64,000 nucleotides of DNA from an uncultured Bacteroidales bacterium (GCA_902782245.1 CACZMI010000011.1:1-64000), one strand, 5' to 3'; positions 35,903 through 46,584 are shown, counted from the stretch's first letter. Notes: generated by a model not told the origin, from the sequence alone. Numbers and translations are program-made.

Positions 35903-36268
35903 ATGGCGCTTAACACCAACAAGGTCTTAAAAAAATATTACTCCATAAAGGAGGTGTCGGAGATGCTGGAAATCCCTGAGAGCACCCTGCGTTATTGGGA
36001 GAAGGAGTTCAAGGAGATATCACCCAAGAAGAATGCCAAGGGTGTTAGGCATTATACCACCGATGATATAGAGCAGATAAAGAAGGTCAACTTCCTGGTC
36101 AAGGAAAAGTCGCTTACCATTAAGGGTGCCAAAACCCGTATGAAAGACAAGCCGCAGGAGACCACCGATACACATGACGTAGTGGAGCGCCTTAAGAAAG
36201 TGCGTGAGGAACTGGTGTCTATCCTTGAGGAACTGGACTCTACTCCTCCTTGCGGACAACCGTTGTGA
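35903..36268 (+). CDS. MerR-family transcriptional regulator
   Basis: A 121-aa protein with an N-terminal MerR winged-helix (YSIKEVSEMLEIPESTLRYWEKEF) and a short C-terminal coiled coil (about 85-112). Preceded by an AAGGA site. No effector-binding cysteines, so the signal is unknown. Its last 29 nt overlap the convergent rel gene. Confidence 0.9.
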   Translation: MALNTNKVLKKYYSIKEVSEMLEIPESTLRYWEKEFKEISPKKNAKGVRHYTTDDIEQIKKVNFLVKEKSLTIKGAKTRMKDKPQETTDTHDVVERLKKVREELVSILEELDSTPPCGQPL

Positions 36269-38480
36269 TATTCTTGATTTTCTTGAGTTCTTTCTGGATC
36301 TTATCCACGTCTTTGAGGCTGTGGACCTGAACACTTATGGTGCCTTCAAACAGGCCTTCCTTTGACTCAATCACCAGCTTGTTCATGTTTACGTTCATCT
36401 TCTTGGAGATGATTTCCGTAATCTTGCCCAGTGTGCCGATGCTGTCCAGACCCTTCATGTAGATGGTTACGGGGAACAGGCTGTTCTCAATCTGCCACTC
36501 AACGGTAAGGATGCGGTTGCCCTTGGCAGCCTTTAGCTTGTTGGCCACCTCGCATTTGCGTTTGTGGATGGTGATATGGCCGTTCTCATCTACAAAACCC
36601 AGAACGGCATCACCGGGAACAGGATTGCAACAGTCTGCAAAGGTGTACTTGTGCATATCCATGTCGTTGATTATCAGCGTACGCTTTACATCAACTCCTT
36701 CCGGATTCTGCTCATCGGCCTGTTTCTTGTCCTTTGATGAGGATGATGATGAAAATGACGACCAGAACCTCTTGTACCAGCTGTCGCTTTCACCTTTTAT
36801 GATATTGCGTTCGGCATCACCCAGAATGATCTTCTTCTGGCCGAGTGCTATCATCAGTTCATCGCGGCTGTTCATGCCGTGCAGACGGCATATGCGCTCC
36901 ATCTTGGCCGAATCCACCTCCATGTCTTCTTTCTCAAGGAACTCATGGAATATGGCCTCACCGAACTTCTGGTTGGCGCGCTCCTCCTTGCGCAGTACCT
37001 GCTTTATCTTGCCGCGTGCCTTGGCCGTTGTGGCAAAATCCAGCCACTCGGGGCTCACCTTCTGGCTTTTGGAGGTAAGTATCTCCACCTGATCACCGCT
37101 CTTGAGTTCATAGTTGATGGCCTCAAGTTTATGGTTTACCTTGGCTCCGATGCAGTTGGTGCCCATATAGGTGTGTATGGTAAACGCAAAGTCAAGCACC
37201 GTACTTCCCTGTGGCATGGTGCGCAGTTCTCCCTTGGGAGTGAATATGAATATTTCCGATGAGTAGAGGTTCAGTTTGATGGTATCCAGGAAGTCCATCG
37301 AGTCCGGCTGCGGATCCTCAAGAATCTCCTTGATGGTCTCCAGCCAGTGGGTGAGTTCGGTCTCATCCTCCTCATAAGTGGATCCGTCCTTATACTTCCC
37401 GTGGGCCGCGATACCTTGTTCGGCGATATCGTTCATGCGGCGGCTGCGTATCTGCACCTCAACCCACTGTCCGGTCTTGCTCATGAGCGTTACGTGCAGC
37501 GCCTGATAGCCGTTGGCCTTGGGGTGTGTAACCCAGTCACGCAGACGGTCCGGGTGTGACTTGTAGATCTTGGTGAGCGCCAGATAGATGTTGAAACATT
37601 CGTTCTGCTCCTGCTCGGGTGAAGTGGGGTCAAATACAATCCTGACGGCAAGGATGTCATAAACCTCCTCAAAGGTCAGGTTGTTCTTGTTCATCTTCTT
37701 CCAGATGGAGTAGGGTGACTTGATGCGGCCGAACATATTGTATTTTATGCCCAACTCATCCAGTTTCTCCACTATGGGCGATGTAAAGTCCTCATAGATG
37801 TTGTTGAGTTCCTCGCGTGAGAATGAGAGCTTCTCCTGGATATCGCGGTACTCATTAGGGTGTTCATACTTGAAACTCAGGTCCTCCAGTTCGGACTTTA
37901 TCTTGTTTAGTCCCAGACGGTAGGCCAGGGGTGCATAGATATAGAGAGTCTCACCTGCAATCTTGTACTGCTTGCGGGGTTGCATACTCTCCAGGGTGCG
38001 CATGTTATGCAGACGGTCGGCAATCTTGATCAGGATGACGCGGATATCGTCATTCATGGTCAGAAGCAGTTTCTTGAAGTTCTCAGCCTGTGCCGATGCC
38101 TTGTCTCCGAATATGCCTCCGGCTATCTTGGTCAGTCCGTCTACGATCTGGGCGATTTTGGGACCGAATACGTTCTTGATGTCATCGGTGGTATAGTCTG
38201 TATCCTCTACCACGTCATGAAGCAGTGCGGAGCAGATGGATGTGGAGCCCAGCCCGATTTCTGAGCATACTATCTGTGCTACGGCAAGAGGGTGCATGAT
38301 GTAAGGCTCACCGGAGTGGCGGCGCACACCCTTGTGGGCCTGACGTGCAAACTGGAATGCCTTGGTTATTATCTCCACCTTCTTGCGGTGCTTGGTCTGG
38401 AGATAAGAGTCAATAAGATGCTGGAAGGCCTCGTCTATGAGTCTCTCTTCATCGGGCGAAAAAAGATTATCTTCACTCAT
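36240..38480 (-). CDS. Bifunctional (p)ppGpp synthetase/hydrolase (Rel/SpoT)
   Basis: A 746-aa RSH protein. The N-terminal HD hydrolase domain has the metal motif LLHDVVEDT; the synthetase domain includes GRIKSPYSIWKKM and EVQIRS; TGS and C-terminal ACT domains follow. An intact HD motif suggests hydrolysis as well as synthesis. It controls the stringent response. It lies 14 nt downstream of the lytic transglycosylase gene. Confidence 0.95.
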   Translation of the reverse strand: MSEDNLFSPDEERLIDEAFQHLIDSYLQTKHRKKVEIITKAFQFARQAHKGVRRHSGEPYIMHPLAVAQIVCSEIGLGSTSICSALLHDVVEDTDYTTDDIKNVFGPKIAQIVDGLTKIAGGIFGDKASAQAENFKKLLLTMNDDIRVILIKIADRLHNMRTLESMQPRKQYKIAGETLYIYAPLAYRLGLNKIKSELEDLSFKYEHPNEYRDIQEKLSFSREELNNIYEDFTSPIVEKLDELGIKYNMFGRIKSPYSIWKKMNKNNLTFEEVYDILAVRIVFDPTSPEQEQNECFNIYLALTKIYKSHPDRLRDWVTHPKANGYQALHVTLMSKTGQWVEVQIRSRRMNDIAEQGIAAHGKYKDGSTYEEDETELTHWLETIKEILEDPQPDSMDFLDTIKLNLYSSEIFIFTPKGELRTMPQGSTVLDFAFTIHTYMGTNCIGAKVNHKLEAINYELKSGDQVEILTSKSQKVSPEWLDFATTAKARGKIKQVLRKEERANQKFGEAIFHEFLEKEDMEVDSAKMERICRLHGMNSRDELMIALGQKKIILGDAERNIIKGESDSWYKRFWSSFSSSSSSKDKKQADEQNPEGVDVKRTLIINDMDMHKYTFADCCNPVPGDAVLGFVDENGHITIHKRKCEVANKLKAAKGNRILTVEWQIENSLFPVTIYMKGLDSIGTLGKITEIISKKMNVNMNKLVIESKEGLFEGTISVQVHSLKDVDKIQKELKKIKNITTVVRKEE

Positions 38481-38494
38481 CCTGCTGTCCTTTT

Positions 38495-39760
38495 TTATCG
38501 GTTATATATTCTCAGAGTCTTGCCGGCCCTGATGTTGTCACTCTTAAGGTTGTTCCAGTTCTTGATGTTCTTGACCGATGTGTGATACTTGATGGCTATG
38601 TGCCCAAGAGTCTCACCCTCCTTGATCTTGTGCGTTACGTAGGTGACGCGGTTCTTCATGTCGTCATCTATGTACGCCAGTTTTGCCTTGCTGAAATACT
38701 TGTCCTTATCATACTCGTAGAGTGAATCGCCAGCCTCTACGACGGGTTTGATATACTGCTGGGGGAGTGTCACCACGCAGGTGCGGTAGGCTCCCGGTAT
38801 TACCTCGGTCAGATACTGCGGGTTGAGTGCCTTGAACTCATCCTGGCTTATCCCGCTATAGTGTATGAGTTGTCCTATGTGCAGGTTCTTCTCTATGTGC
38901 AGGGTGTCGGTCTGTGCCGGACGGGCCGATGTCATGGGACATATTCCGTGTTCCTTGTAGAAGCTCATGGCGTAATTAACAGCGATGAATGCCGGAAGAT
39001 AGCCGCGGGTCTCACGGGGCAGATAGGGATAGATGTCCCAGAAATCACGTTTGCCTCCTGCACGGGTTATGGCCTTGGTTATGTTGCCCGGTCCGCAGTT
39101 GTAGGCCGATATGGCCAGAGACCAGTCGCCGAACATATCGTAAAGGTCACGCAGATGGCGGGCAGCAGCGTCCGATGACTTGGCGATGTCATAGCGGTCA
39201 TCGACCAGGCTGTTTACCTGAAGCCCGTATTTGTGGCCGGTGCTGTAGATGAACTGCCACATACCTGCCGCTCCCATACGCGAATAGGCTTTGGGCTTGA
39301 GGGCCGATTCCACTATGGGCAGATACTTGAGTTCAACCGGGACATCATACCTGATAAGCGCCTCCACGAACTTGTCCTCATAAATGGGCATCATGCCCAG
39401 AGCGTAGGATATGACCTTGCGGTTACGTCCCATATAGGCGTCTATCGAACTGCGGGTCACATAGTTGTAAGGCATCTCCACTATAGTGGGCAGACTGCTC
39501 AGACGCTGTGCGTATACGGTATCGCTGAACTTGGGATTGACAGAACTCTCCATACACTCCTCGTCATATGAGAGATAATGCTTGGCCATCCAAAGACCCA
39601 TGAGACTGTCAATGTCAAACTCCATGCTTTCCGGAAACTCCACGGTCAGTGAATCCGTGCATACGGCGATGGTAGTGTCTGGTACGACATCCTGAGCAGT
39701 AATGGTGTTGAAAGCCAATGCCATTGCCAATGCCAAAGTATATATCTTCTCCGGTTTCAT
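38495..39760 (-). CDS. LysM-containing lytic transglycosylase (MltD-type)
   Basis: A 421-aa secreted enzyme with a signal peptide (MKPEKIYTLALAMALAFNTITAQ), an SLT domain (ALKPKAYSRMGAAGMWQFI; catalytic Glu in VESALKP) and a C-terminal LysM repeat (HKIKEGETLGHIAIKYHTS). It cleaves glycan strands to 1,6-anhydroMurNAc. Overlaps the DUF5683 stop by one base; part of a par-DUF5683-mlt-rel cluster. Confidence 0.92.
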   Translation of the reverse strand: MKPEKIYTLALAMALAFNTITAQDVVPDTTIAVCTDSLTVEFPESMEFDIDSLMGLWMAKHYLSYDEECMESSVNPKFSDTVYAQRLSSLPTIVEMPYNYVTRSSIDAYMGRNRKVISYALGMMPIYEDKFVEALIRYDVPVELKYLPIVESALKPKAYSRMGAAGMWQFIYSTGHKYGLQVNSLVDDRYDIAKSSDAAARHLRDLYDMFGDWSLAISAYNCGPGNITKAITRAGGKRDFWDIYPYLPRETRGYLPAFIAVNYAMSFYKEHGICPMTSARPAQTDTLHIEKNLHIGQLIHYSGISQDEFKALNPQYLTEVIPGAYRTCVVTLPQQYIKPVVEAGDSLYEYDKDKYFSKAKLAYIDDDMKNRVTYVTHKIKEGETLGHIAIKYHTSVKNIKNWNNLKSDNIRAGKTLRIYNR

Positions 39761-40581
39761 CAGAAATTAACAGCTAAAGAGAATCCCGCCGCGGGTGCTC
39801 CCCGGTGGTCCATCATAAAATTGGGTTCTACTCTCATACTCAGGTCGGGAGATATGTCAAAATGAGACAACTCGGCATCCACGTAAGCATCTATAGCGGC
39901 CACTATGTACATGCCGGCAAATGCGAATATGCTCAGGTCACGATAACGGCGGTATTTGTTCTTGCGCTGTTTGAACACATCCTTAAGCCAATCCTCCATA
40001 CTGGTGTCTATCTCATAATGCGGAGGCAGAAAATCCTCATAGCTCTTGGTGTTGGGGTCATCGTCCATGATGTCAACATATGCGTTCTGATAGTCCGTGT
40101 ATGTGGACTGGTTCCATGTAAGGGCATAGATGCATCCCACATAACCTCCGTAGACAATGGGCAGTTTCCACAGTTTGCGGTTGTATATCTGTCCGCCTCC
40201 GGGTATCAGGAGCGACATCCAGACGGCCACACGCGGCTCGGGCTCCCAGCCTGTAGCGTTTCTCTTGTAGCGGTCTGCATATTTCTGTTCCACATCCTTC
40301 CAGGTGTTGCGCCTGCGCTTTCCGTCCGGGACCTCATCCTGCATCCTCACCAGATCCGAATCCTGCATTTCATCAAAATTCAGATTACGGACAAAATCCA
40401 TCTCCCGCCGCCATGATGCGGTGTCATTGAGTGAACGGTAGATGCTGTCCATGCGTGCACTGCGCAGGGAGTCTTCATGGAATTCATTGCCGAGGCTTAC
40501 CTGTGACCGGACCGGGAGGGCGGTCATCACCACCAGTATGGCGGGCAGAATTTTCTTTATGAATCCTGACAGGACGGTCAT
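39760..40581 (-). CDS. DUF5683 domain membrane protein
   Basis: A 273-aa protein with a signal peptide-like N-terminus and two more hydrophobic segments (about 115-160 and 220-240), typical of the DUF5683 family found after parB in Bacteroidota. The segment PGGGQIYNRKLWKLPIVYGG is characteristic. Its start overlaps parB by 4 nt. Function unknown. Confidence 0.82.
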   Translation of the reverse strand: MTVLSGFIKKILPAILVVMTALPVRSQVSLGNEFHEDSLRSARMDSIYRSLNDTASWRREMDFVRNLNFDEMQDSDLVRMQDEVPDGKRRRNTWKDVEQKYADRYKRNATGWEPEPRVAVWMSLLIPGGGQIYNRKLWKLPIVYGGYVGCIYALTWNQSTYTDYQNAYVDIMDDDPNTKSYEDFLPPHYEIDTSMEDWLKDVFKQRKNKYRRYRDLSIFAFAGMYIVAAIDAYVDAELSHFDISPDLSMRVEPNFMMDHRGAPAAGFSLAVNF

Positions 40582-41444
40582 TTCTTCAGACGGTCAAACA
40601 TTTGCATCAGACGGGCCAGGTCCTCATCATTTTTGAATGATATGCTGATGCTGCCTGCACCCTTGGCATTGCTTTTTACCTTGACCGGAGCACCCAGGAA
40701 CTTGGAAAGCTGGCGTCCCAGAGGTGCCAGAGAGTCATCGGCTGCACTCTTTGAGGTTTTGGCTTTCTTCTCATTCATCTGGCGGGCCTTGTCCTCAACC
40801 ATACGTACCGAGTAACCGTACTTGGTCAACTCATGGAATAACTGCAGCTGTTTCATGGGATCATCTATGGCCAGAAGGGCGCGGGCGTGTCCCATATCTA
40901 TCTGCTTGTTCTTGAGCGCCACCTGAATCTCGGCGGGCAGTTTGAGCAGGCGGATGTAATTTGCTATAGTGGCACGTTTCTTGCCGATGCGGGCGCTCAG
41001 TTGCTCCTGGGTCATGTTGTATACCTCAAGCAGGTTCTGACATGCCAGCGCTACTTCCATGGAGTTAAGGTCCTCACGCTGGATATTCTCAATCAGGGCC
41101 ATAGCCATGACGTTCTCGTCATCGGCCGTGCGGATATAAGCGGGTATGGTCTTGAGACCGGCTAAGCCTGCGGCGCGGAATCGGCGCTCGCCGGCTATGA
41201 TCTGGTAGTCACCCTCGGCTATCTTACGCAGGGTGATGGGCTGGATGATGCCTATCTCTCTGATTGACTCGGCCAGTTCCTGAAGGCTCTCGGGGTCAAA
41301 GTCACGGCGGGGCTGGTCAGGATTGGCATGTATCTGACTGACGGGAATCTCATTGATTGATGATGATCCCTGGGTTTTTACCAGATCGGTTGATATGAGG
41401 GCGTCAAGGCCGCGGCCAAGCGCAGATTTCTTGGGAGGTGTCAT
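40578..41444 (-). CDS. parB: Chromosome-partitioning protein ParB
   Basis: A 288-aa CTP-dependent parS-binding clamp. Seen are the N-terminal ANPDQPRRDFD box, the GERRFRA CTP-binding motif and a helix-turn-helix (about 135-170, EQLSARIGKKRATIANYIRLL). The C-terminal dimerisation domain is present. Just downstream of a broken parA, so its ATPase partner may be missing. I did not find a parS site. Confidence 0.95.
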   Translation of the reverse strand: MTPPKKSALGRGLDALISTDLVKTQGSSSINEIPVSQIHANPDQPRRDFDPESLQELAESIREIGIIQPITLRKIAEGDYQIIAGERRFRAAGLAGLKTIPAYIRTADDENVMAMALIENIQREDLNSMEVALACQNLLEVYNMTQEQLSARIGKKRATIANYIRLLKLPAEIQVALKNKQIDMGHARALLAIDDPMKQLQLFHELTKYGYSVRMVEDKARQMNEKKAKTSKSAADDSLAPLGRQLSKFLGAPVKVKSNAKGAGSISISFKNDEDLARLMQMFDRLKK

Positions 41445-41450
41445 TAGTGA

Positions 41451-42163
41451 TCAATTCTTTTTGAGTATCTCCTGGGCAAGTGCAAGATAATTCTTGGCGC
41501 CCTTGGAATCGGCGTCATACAGGATGGCGGGCAGACCGTAACTGGGAGCCTCGCTCAGTTTGACGTTTCGGGCTATGATGGTATCAAACACCAGTTCCTG
41601 GAAATGTTTCTTAATCTCGTCATATATCTGGTTGCTCAGACGCAGACGTGAGTCATACATGGTGAGCAGGAATCCCTCTATATCCAGTGACGGATTGAGC
41701 TTGGTCTTGATGATACGTATGGTATTGAGCAGCTTGCTTCTGCCGCGGTGAGTGAGTTGACGGTGATGAGACCCAGTGAAGGCGAGCAGTCTATCAGGAT
41801 GTAGTCATAATCATCCCTGATGGGGGCCAGCATCTTTTTCATGACGGTCTCGCGGCTGTTCATGTTCATGAGTTCCAGTTCGGCTCCCACCAGGTCTATG
41901 TGTGACGGCAGTACGTACAGCCCGTCAATACATGCCTTAAGGATGGCGTCCTTGGGATTGTCGCCGTTTACAAGACACTCATACACGGTGGACTTGAGTG
42001 ACTGGATATCTATACCCAGACCGGAGGATGCGTTTGCCTGAGGATCGGCATCCACTACAAGAACTTTTTTCTCAAGAGTGGCAAGTGATGCGGCCAGGTT
42101 GATGGTGGTGGTGGTTTTGCCTACACCTCCCTTCTGATTGGCCAATGCTATGATTTTTCCCAT
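41451..42163 (-). pseudogene. parA: ParA/Soj ATPase with internal deletion and frameshift
   Basis: Reading from the ATG at 42163, the first 148 or so residues are a normal ParA, with the [17 protein letters not shown] deviant Walker [13 protein letters not shown] and [15 protein letters not shown]. The frame then runs out of register after TAAEA. From about 41738 a second frame resumes with KLLNTI...[19 protein letters not shown] and continues to the normal end at 41451. The missing part is the conserved VIIPVQ.EY.ALEG segment, about 16-17 codons (a deletion of about 50 nt, not a multiple of three). A functional protein is unlikely unless this is an assembly error. Confidence 0.85.
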
Positions 42164-42223
42164 GCGTTTTTTGTTTTAGGGTGTGAAGTTAGTGCAAAAA
42201 ACCGATATATGGGAAAATTATAC

Positions 42224-42231
42224 TAATTTTG
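42224..42231 (+). promoter_or_regulatory. Bacteroidota -7 box for lpxB
   Basis: TAATTTTG, 20 nt before the lpxB ATG at 42252. Divergent from parA. Confidence 0.6.
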
Positions 42232-42251
42232 ACATCTGCAAATTGTATGGA

Positions 42252-43376
42252 ATGAAATACTATCTTGTGGCCGGGGAGGCGTCGGGAGACCTTCATGCTT
42301 CCAATCTGATGAAAGCTTTGGCACAGAGGGATGACTCTGCGCAGTTCCGCTGTTTTGGCGGCGACATGATGAAGAGCGCCGGAGGAGACCTGGTCAAGCA
42401 TTACCGTGAACTTGCATACATGGGCTTCTGGCCGGTTATCACCCATATCGGTACCATACTCGGAGGCGCAAGCCTGTGTTTCAGGGATATCCGTGAATGG
42501 AACCCTGATGTGGTAATACTGGTAGACTATCCCGGATTCAATCTTTCCATTGCGAAAAAAGTACACAAACTGGGCATTCCTGTCTATTACTATATCTCAC
42601 CCAAGATTTGGGCATGGAAGAGCTGGAGAATCAGGAATATCCGCCGTGATGTGGATGAACTCTTTTCTATACTTCCGTTTGAGGTTGAATACTTCCGTCA
42701 TCACAACTACAATATCAACTATGTCGGGAATCCCACTGTCGACGAGATAGAGGAGTACAAGTCGGACACCACCCGCAAACCAGCCCTTGAAGATGACGGA
42801 CGCCGTGTCGTGGCATTGCTGGCAGGCAGCCGCAGACAGGAGATAAGCCGGAACCTCCCCATAATGGTTGAGGCGATAAAAAATATTGACTGTATACGTC
42901 CGGTGCTGGCTTGCGCGCCCGGTATAGAGCCCGAGTTCTATGACAGTTTCATAGGTACGGCCGATATAGAGAAGGTTTACGGTAATACGTTCGGTGTACT
43001 GGAGGCGGCATATGCGGCTCTTGTAACATCGGGAACAGCTACCCTGGAGACCGCCCTGTTCGATGTGCCCCAGGTGGTCTGTTACAAGGTGCCTGTAAGT
43101 TGGGCGGCCAATCTGATAAAGCGACTGCTTATAAAGGTCCGTTTTGTTTCTCTTGTGAATCTGGTGTCTTTCTCGGAGGTGGTGCCTGAATTGCTGAGCG
43201 GTGACATGAATGCCGCCAATGTGCGTGAACATCTTATTCCGCTGCTGTCGGACACCATGGAACGCCGTATGCAACTGGACGGTTACACCCAGATGAAAGC
43301 CATACTGGGCCCGGCCGGAGCACCCGACCGTGCGGCCCAAAAGATGATAAGTCTGTTAAAAGTAGAATCCGACTAA
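42252..43376 (+). CDS. lpxB: Lipid-A-disaccharide synthase
   Basis: A 374-aa GT19 enzyme joining lipid X and UDP-diacyl-GlcN to form the lipid A disaccharide. VAGEASGDLHAS is at the N-terminus, then YYISPKIWAWKSWR, LLAGSRRQEI and the C-terminal SGTATLET motif. The upstream in-frame start at 42183 precedes the promoter, so the ATG at 42252 is chosen. The last 21 nt overlap cdsA. Confidence 0.95.
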   Translation: MKYYLVAGEASGDLHASNLMKALAQRDDSAQFRCFGGDMMKSAGGDLVKHYRELAYMGFWPVITHIGTILGGASLCFRDIREWNPDVVILVDYPGFNLSIAKKVHKLGIPVYYYISPKIWAWKSWRIRNIRRDVDELFSILPFEVEYFRHHNYNINYVGNPTVDEIEEYKSDTTRKPALEDDGRRVVALLAGSRRQEISRNLPIMVEAIKNIDCIRPVLACAPGIEPEFYDSFIGTADIEKVYGNTFGVLEAAYAALVTSGTATLETALFDVPQVVCYKVPVSWAANLIKRLLIKVRFVSLVNLVSFSEVVPELLSGDMNAANVREHLIPLLSDTMERRMQLDGYTQMKAILGPAGAPDRAAQKMISLLKVESD

Positions 43377-44198
43377 ACTCAGATAAACCACAGTGGCCGG
43401 GATGGCCAGCAGCGCACTGTCAAAACGGTCAAGCATTCCGCCGTGTCCGGGCAGGATCTTTCCGGAGTCCTTAATACCCATCTCACGTTTCATCAGTGAC
43501 TCAATCAGGTCTCCCCATGTGCCGAACAGAACTACGACAAGGGCCATGCCTATCCATACCCATACAGGCATGAAACTGTACCAGTCAGGCAGAAAATGAT
43601 GGAGCAGGAATGCGGCCAGCATGGTAAACACGGCGCCTCCTATGGAGCCCTCCCATGTCTTCTTGGGCGATATCCTTTCAAACAGTTTATGCTTTCCTAT
43701 AGTACAGCCTGTACAGTATGCGCCTACATCGTTGCACCACAGGAATACAAACAGGGTGAGTGTTACGACAGGGCTGTAACCGCTGTCGGGACCCTGGACG
43801 TTGAAGGCGAGCATTGATGTCATGGCGTACGGCAGAGCAATATAGATGACCGGAAAAAGAGTGTGTGCCCAGTCATTTACAGGACTCGGTTTCTTGAAAT
43901 AGAGTTCACGTACCATGATTACTATCAGGGTGAACATGAACGGCAGGAACAGTACGGCACTGCTGGGCATTACAGAGAGTCCTACTATTGCCGCATAGAA
44001 TGTGAATGCGGCCACGGTGGCCCAGAGGCGGCTCACGTCAGTTCCTTTATATTTATTTGCAAGTCCGGTGTACTCAAGTGTAGTAAGAATTGTGCACACT
44101 GCAAAAAGGCCTACGAACCAGGGGCCTCCCTTGAGAATGCAGAACAGCATAACCGTGGCATATACCACTGCTGTAATAGTCCTTATCAGAAAATTCAC
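43356..44198 (-). CDS. cdsA: Phosphatidate cytidylyltransferase
   Basis: A 280-aa integral membrane enzyme making CDP-diacylglycerol, the substrate of pssA. About seven or eight helices, with the C-terminal signature KREMGIKDSGKILPGHGG then DRFDS. The only upstream in-frame start is GTG (44198); a later ATG would remove the first helix. Lies 12 nt after ftsH in the rsfS-ftsH-cdsA operon. Confidence 0.93.
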   Translation of the reverse strand: MNFLIRTITAVVYATVMLFCILKGGPWFVGLFAVCTILTTLEYTGLANKYKGTDVSRLWATVAAFTFYAAIVGLSVMPSSAVLFLPFMFTLIVIMVRELYFKKPSPVNDWAHTLFPVIYIALPYAMTSMLAFNVQGPDSGYSPVVTLTLFVFLWCNDVGAYCTGCTIGKHKLFERISPKKTWEGSIGGAVFTMLAAFLLHHFLPDWYSFMPVWVWIGMALVVVLFGTWGDLIESLMKREMGIKDSGKILPGHGGMLDRFDSALLAIPATVVYLSLVGFYF

Positions 44199-44210
44199 GT
44201 TATCTGAGTT

Positions 44211-46175
44211 TTAGGGTTCAACTTTATCTTTGTTCTCAACCACGGGAGCGTTTTCCGGAGCGGTTTTGTCATCTCTCAGAATCTCCTCGCTGCGTGACGC
44301 CCACGGACGTTTGCCGAATATCTTCTCGACATCCTCGGCCATGATAACTTCACGCTCAATCAGCAGTTGTGCCAACTGATGGTGTCCCTCCTGATGCTCA
44401 AGCAGGATCTGCTTGCCTCGCTCATACTGCTGGGCGATGAGTGTCTTGACCTCTTCATCTATAAGTTCGGCAGTCTTGTCCGAATACGGTTTCTGGAAGG
44501 CGTACTCATCGGTGCTGCTGTAGTAGCACAGATTGGGCAGTCTGTCTCCCATGCCGGCGTATGCAATCATGCCGTAGGCCTGTTTGGTGACACGCTCCAG
44601 GTCATTCATCGCGCCGGTTGATATGTGTCCGATAAACAGTTCCTCTGCAGCACGTCCGCCAAGTGTGGCGCACATCTCGTCAAGCATCTGCTCCTTGGTG
44701 GTTATCTGACGCTCCTCGGGTAGATACCAGGCTGCGCCTAGTGCACGGCCGCGCGGAACTATAGTAACTTTTATAAGCGGGTTTGCATATTCAAGGAACC
44801 ATGAGAGGGTGGCGTGACCTGCCTCATGAAGTGCGATGGTACGCTTCTCTTCAGCAGTCATGACCTTTGTCTTCTTTTCGAGACCTCCCACTATGCGGTC
44901 AACGGCAGCCAGGAAATCATCTTTCTCAACTTTCTTCTTATTGTGACGGGCTGCAATCAGAGCCGCCTCGTTGCAGACATTGGCTATATCGGCACCCGAG
45001 AATCCGGGAGTCTGGCGGGCAAGCAGGTCAACATCCACATCCTTGCTGAGTTTTATGTTGCGCAGATGCACGCCGAACACCTCCTTGCGTTCGTTCAGGT
45101 CGGGAAGGTCAAGATGGATCTGGCGGTCAAAGCGTCCGGCACGCAGCAGAGCCTTGTCCAGGATATCCACGCGGTTGGTGGCTGCCAGTATTATCACGCC
45201 GCTGTTGGTTCCGAAACCATCCATCTCGGTGAGCAACTGGTTGAGCGTGTTCTCACGCTCGTCGTTGCCTCCCATTGCGGGGTTCTTGCCACGGGCACGT
45301 CCTACGGCGTCTATCTCATCTATGAATATGATGCATGGCGATTTTTCCTTGGCCTGACGGAAAAGGTCACGTACCCTGGATGCTCCCACGCCTACAAACA
45401 TCTCCACGAAATCAGAACCTGAGAGTGAGAAGAACGGAACATCGGCCTCACCTGCCACTGCCTTGGCCAACAGGGTCTTGCCGGTACCCGGAGGGCCTAC
45501 AAGCAGAGCACCCTTGGGTATCTTTCCGCCCAGGTCCGTGTACTTCTTGGGGTTCTTGAGGAACTCCACAATCTCCTCAACCTCAGTCTTGGCCTCCGCC
45601 TGTCCGGCAACATCCTTGAATGTGACGCGGTCTGACTGGCCCTTCTCATAGACGCGTGCCTTTGACTTGCCTACATTGAATACACCGCCGCCACCACCGG
45701 CACCGCCTCCCATACGTCTGGTTATGAGTATCCAGAATACTATTATGAGTACGAACGGGAATACGCTGATGAGTATGTCGGTGAATGTGTGTGAACGCTT
45801 GCGGTACTCAACCTTGCCGGTAAATGTTCCGGACTGCTCGGTCTGGTCTATGAATTCCTGGAGATTGTCCAGCGACCCTACTCCCACGGTCAGCATCGGC
45901 TTGATCTGAGGCTGTGTGGCACGGTTTCCGAATACGTACTTAGCCGAATCGGGCTTGATGTACATATCCATGGTGTTCATGTTGGGGTAAATAACCAGGT
46001 CGCTGACGTATCCTTTTTCCATATACTCCTTGAAGTCGGTATATGAAGCCTCGCCTGACAGTTCCGATCCGTCATCCTTGAACAGGATGTAGCCGAATCC
46101 TATGAACAGCAGTATGTAAATTATTGACGTTATTCTGAATCCGTTTCCGGGCTTGTTGTTTTTGTTGTCTGCCAT
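44211..46175 (-). CDS. ftsH: ATP-dependent zinc metalloprotease FtsH
   Basis: A 654-aa inner-membrane AAA protease. Two transmembrane helices flank a periplasmic domain; the AAA module has [18 protein letters not shown] and the second region of homology; the peptidase has HEAGH. A glycine-rich stretch (GGGAGGGGG) follows the second helix. Degrades unassembled and regulatory membrane proteins. Lies 40 nt after rsfS. Confidence 0.97.
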   Translation of the reverse strand: MADNKNNKPGNGFRITSIIYILLFIGFGYILFKDDGSELSGEASYTDFKEYMEKGYVSDLVIYPNMNTMDMYIKPDSAKYVFGNRATQPQIKPMLTVGVGSLDNLQEFIDQTEQSGTFTGKVEYRKRSHTFTDILISVFPFVLIIVFWILITRRMGGGAGGGGGVFNVGKSKARVYEKGQSDRVTFKDVAGQAEAKTEVEEIVEFLKNPKKYTDLGGKIPKGALLVGPPGTGKTLLAKAVAGEADVPFFSLSGSDFVEMFVGVGASRVRDLFRQAKEKSPCIIFIDEIDAVGRARGKNPAMGGNDERENTLNQLLTEMDGFGTNSGVIILAATNRVDILDKALLRAGRFDRQIHLDLPDLNERKEVFGVHLRNIKLSKDVDVDLLARQTPGFSGADIANVCNEAALIAARHNKKKVEKDDFLAAVDRIVGGLEKKTKVMTAEEKRTIALHEAGHATLSWFLEYANPLIKVTIVPRGRALGAAWYLPEERQITTKEQMLDEMCATLGGRAAEELFIGHISTGAMNDLERVTKQAYGMIAYAGMGDRLPNLCYYSSTDEYAFQKPYSDKTAELIDEEVKTLIAQQYERGKQILLEHQEGHHQLAQLLIEREVIMAEDVEKIFGKRPWASRSEEILRDDKTAPENAPVVENKDKVEP

Positions 46176-46215
46176 ATGGGTTGTAGGTAGTGTCAGTTAT
46201 TAATATGTCAACGTG

Positions 46216-46584
46216 TCATGCCAGGTCGGGAATCTCTTCTGTCACGGCATCGGCCCAGAGGTGCTCCAGATCATAGAATCTGCGCAGTTCGGGGATGAAA
46301 ATATGCACCATGACGTCGCCGTAGTCCATGGCGATCCAATGGGCGTATCTGGCTCCTTCCACAAAATCGGGCTTTCGGCCCTCTTTTACCCTGACGGTCT
46401 CGCGGATGGAATCCTCAATGGCGAGGGTCTGGTTGGGCGTGCCTCCCTGGCAGATTACGAAATAACGGCACACGGTATCTTCAATGCCTGTCAGGTCTAC
46501 TACTGTTATGCTCTCTCCCTTGCGATCCTGAATTCCTTCAATGATGCTCTCTACAATGCTTTCTCTTTTTTTCTTTTTCGCCAT
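46216..46584 (-). CDS. rsfS: Ribosome silencing factor RsfS
   Basis: A 122-aa protein of the RsfS/Iojap family, which binds uL14 and blocks subunit joining when nutrients are low. Family segments are ARYAHWIAMDYGDVMVHIF and FYDLEHLWAD. First gene of the rsfS-ftsH-cdsA transcript; a TATTTTTG box lies 36 nt upstream. Confidence 0.94.
   Translation of the reverse strand: MAKKKKRESIVESIIEGIQDRKGESITVVDLTGIEDTVCRYFVICQGGTPNQTLAIEDSIRETVRVKEGRKPDFVEGARYAHWIAMDYGDVMVHIFIPELRRFYDLEHLWADAVTEEIPDLA

Noticed and set aside
45660..45720. Glycine-rich stretch of ftsH as a repeat or frameshift
   Set aside because: The frame is intact through it, and Gly-rich linkers after the second helix occur in this family.
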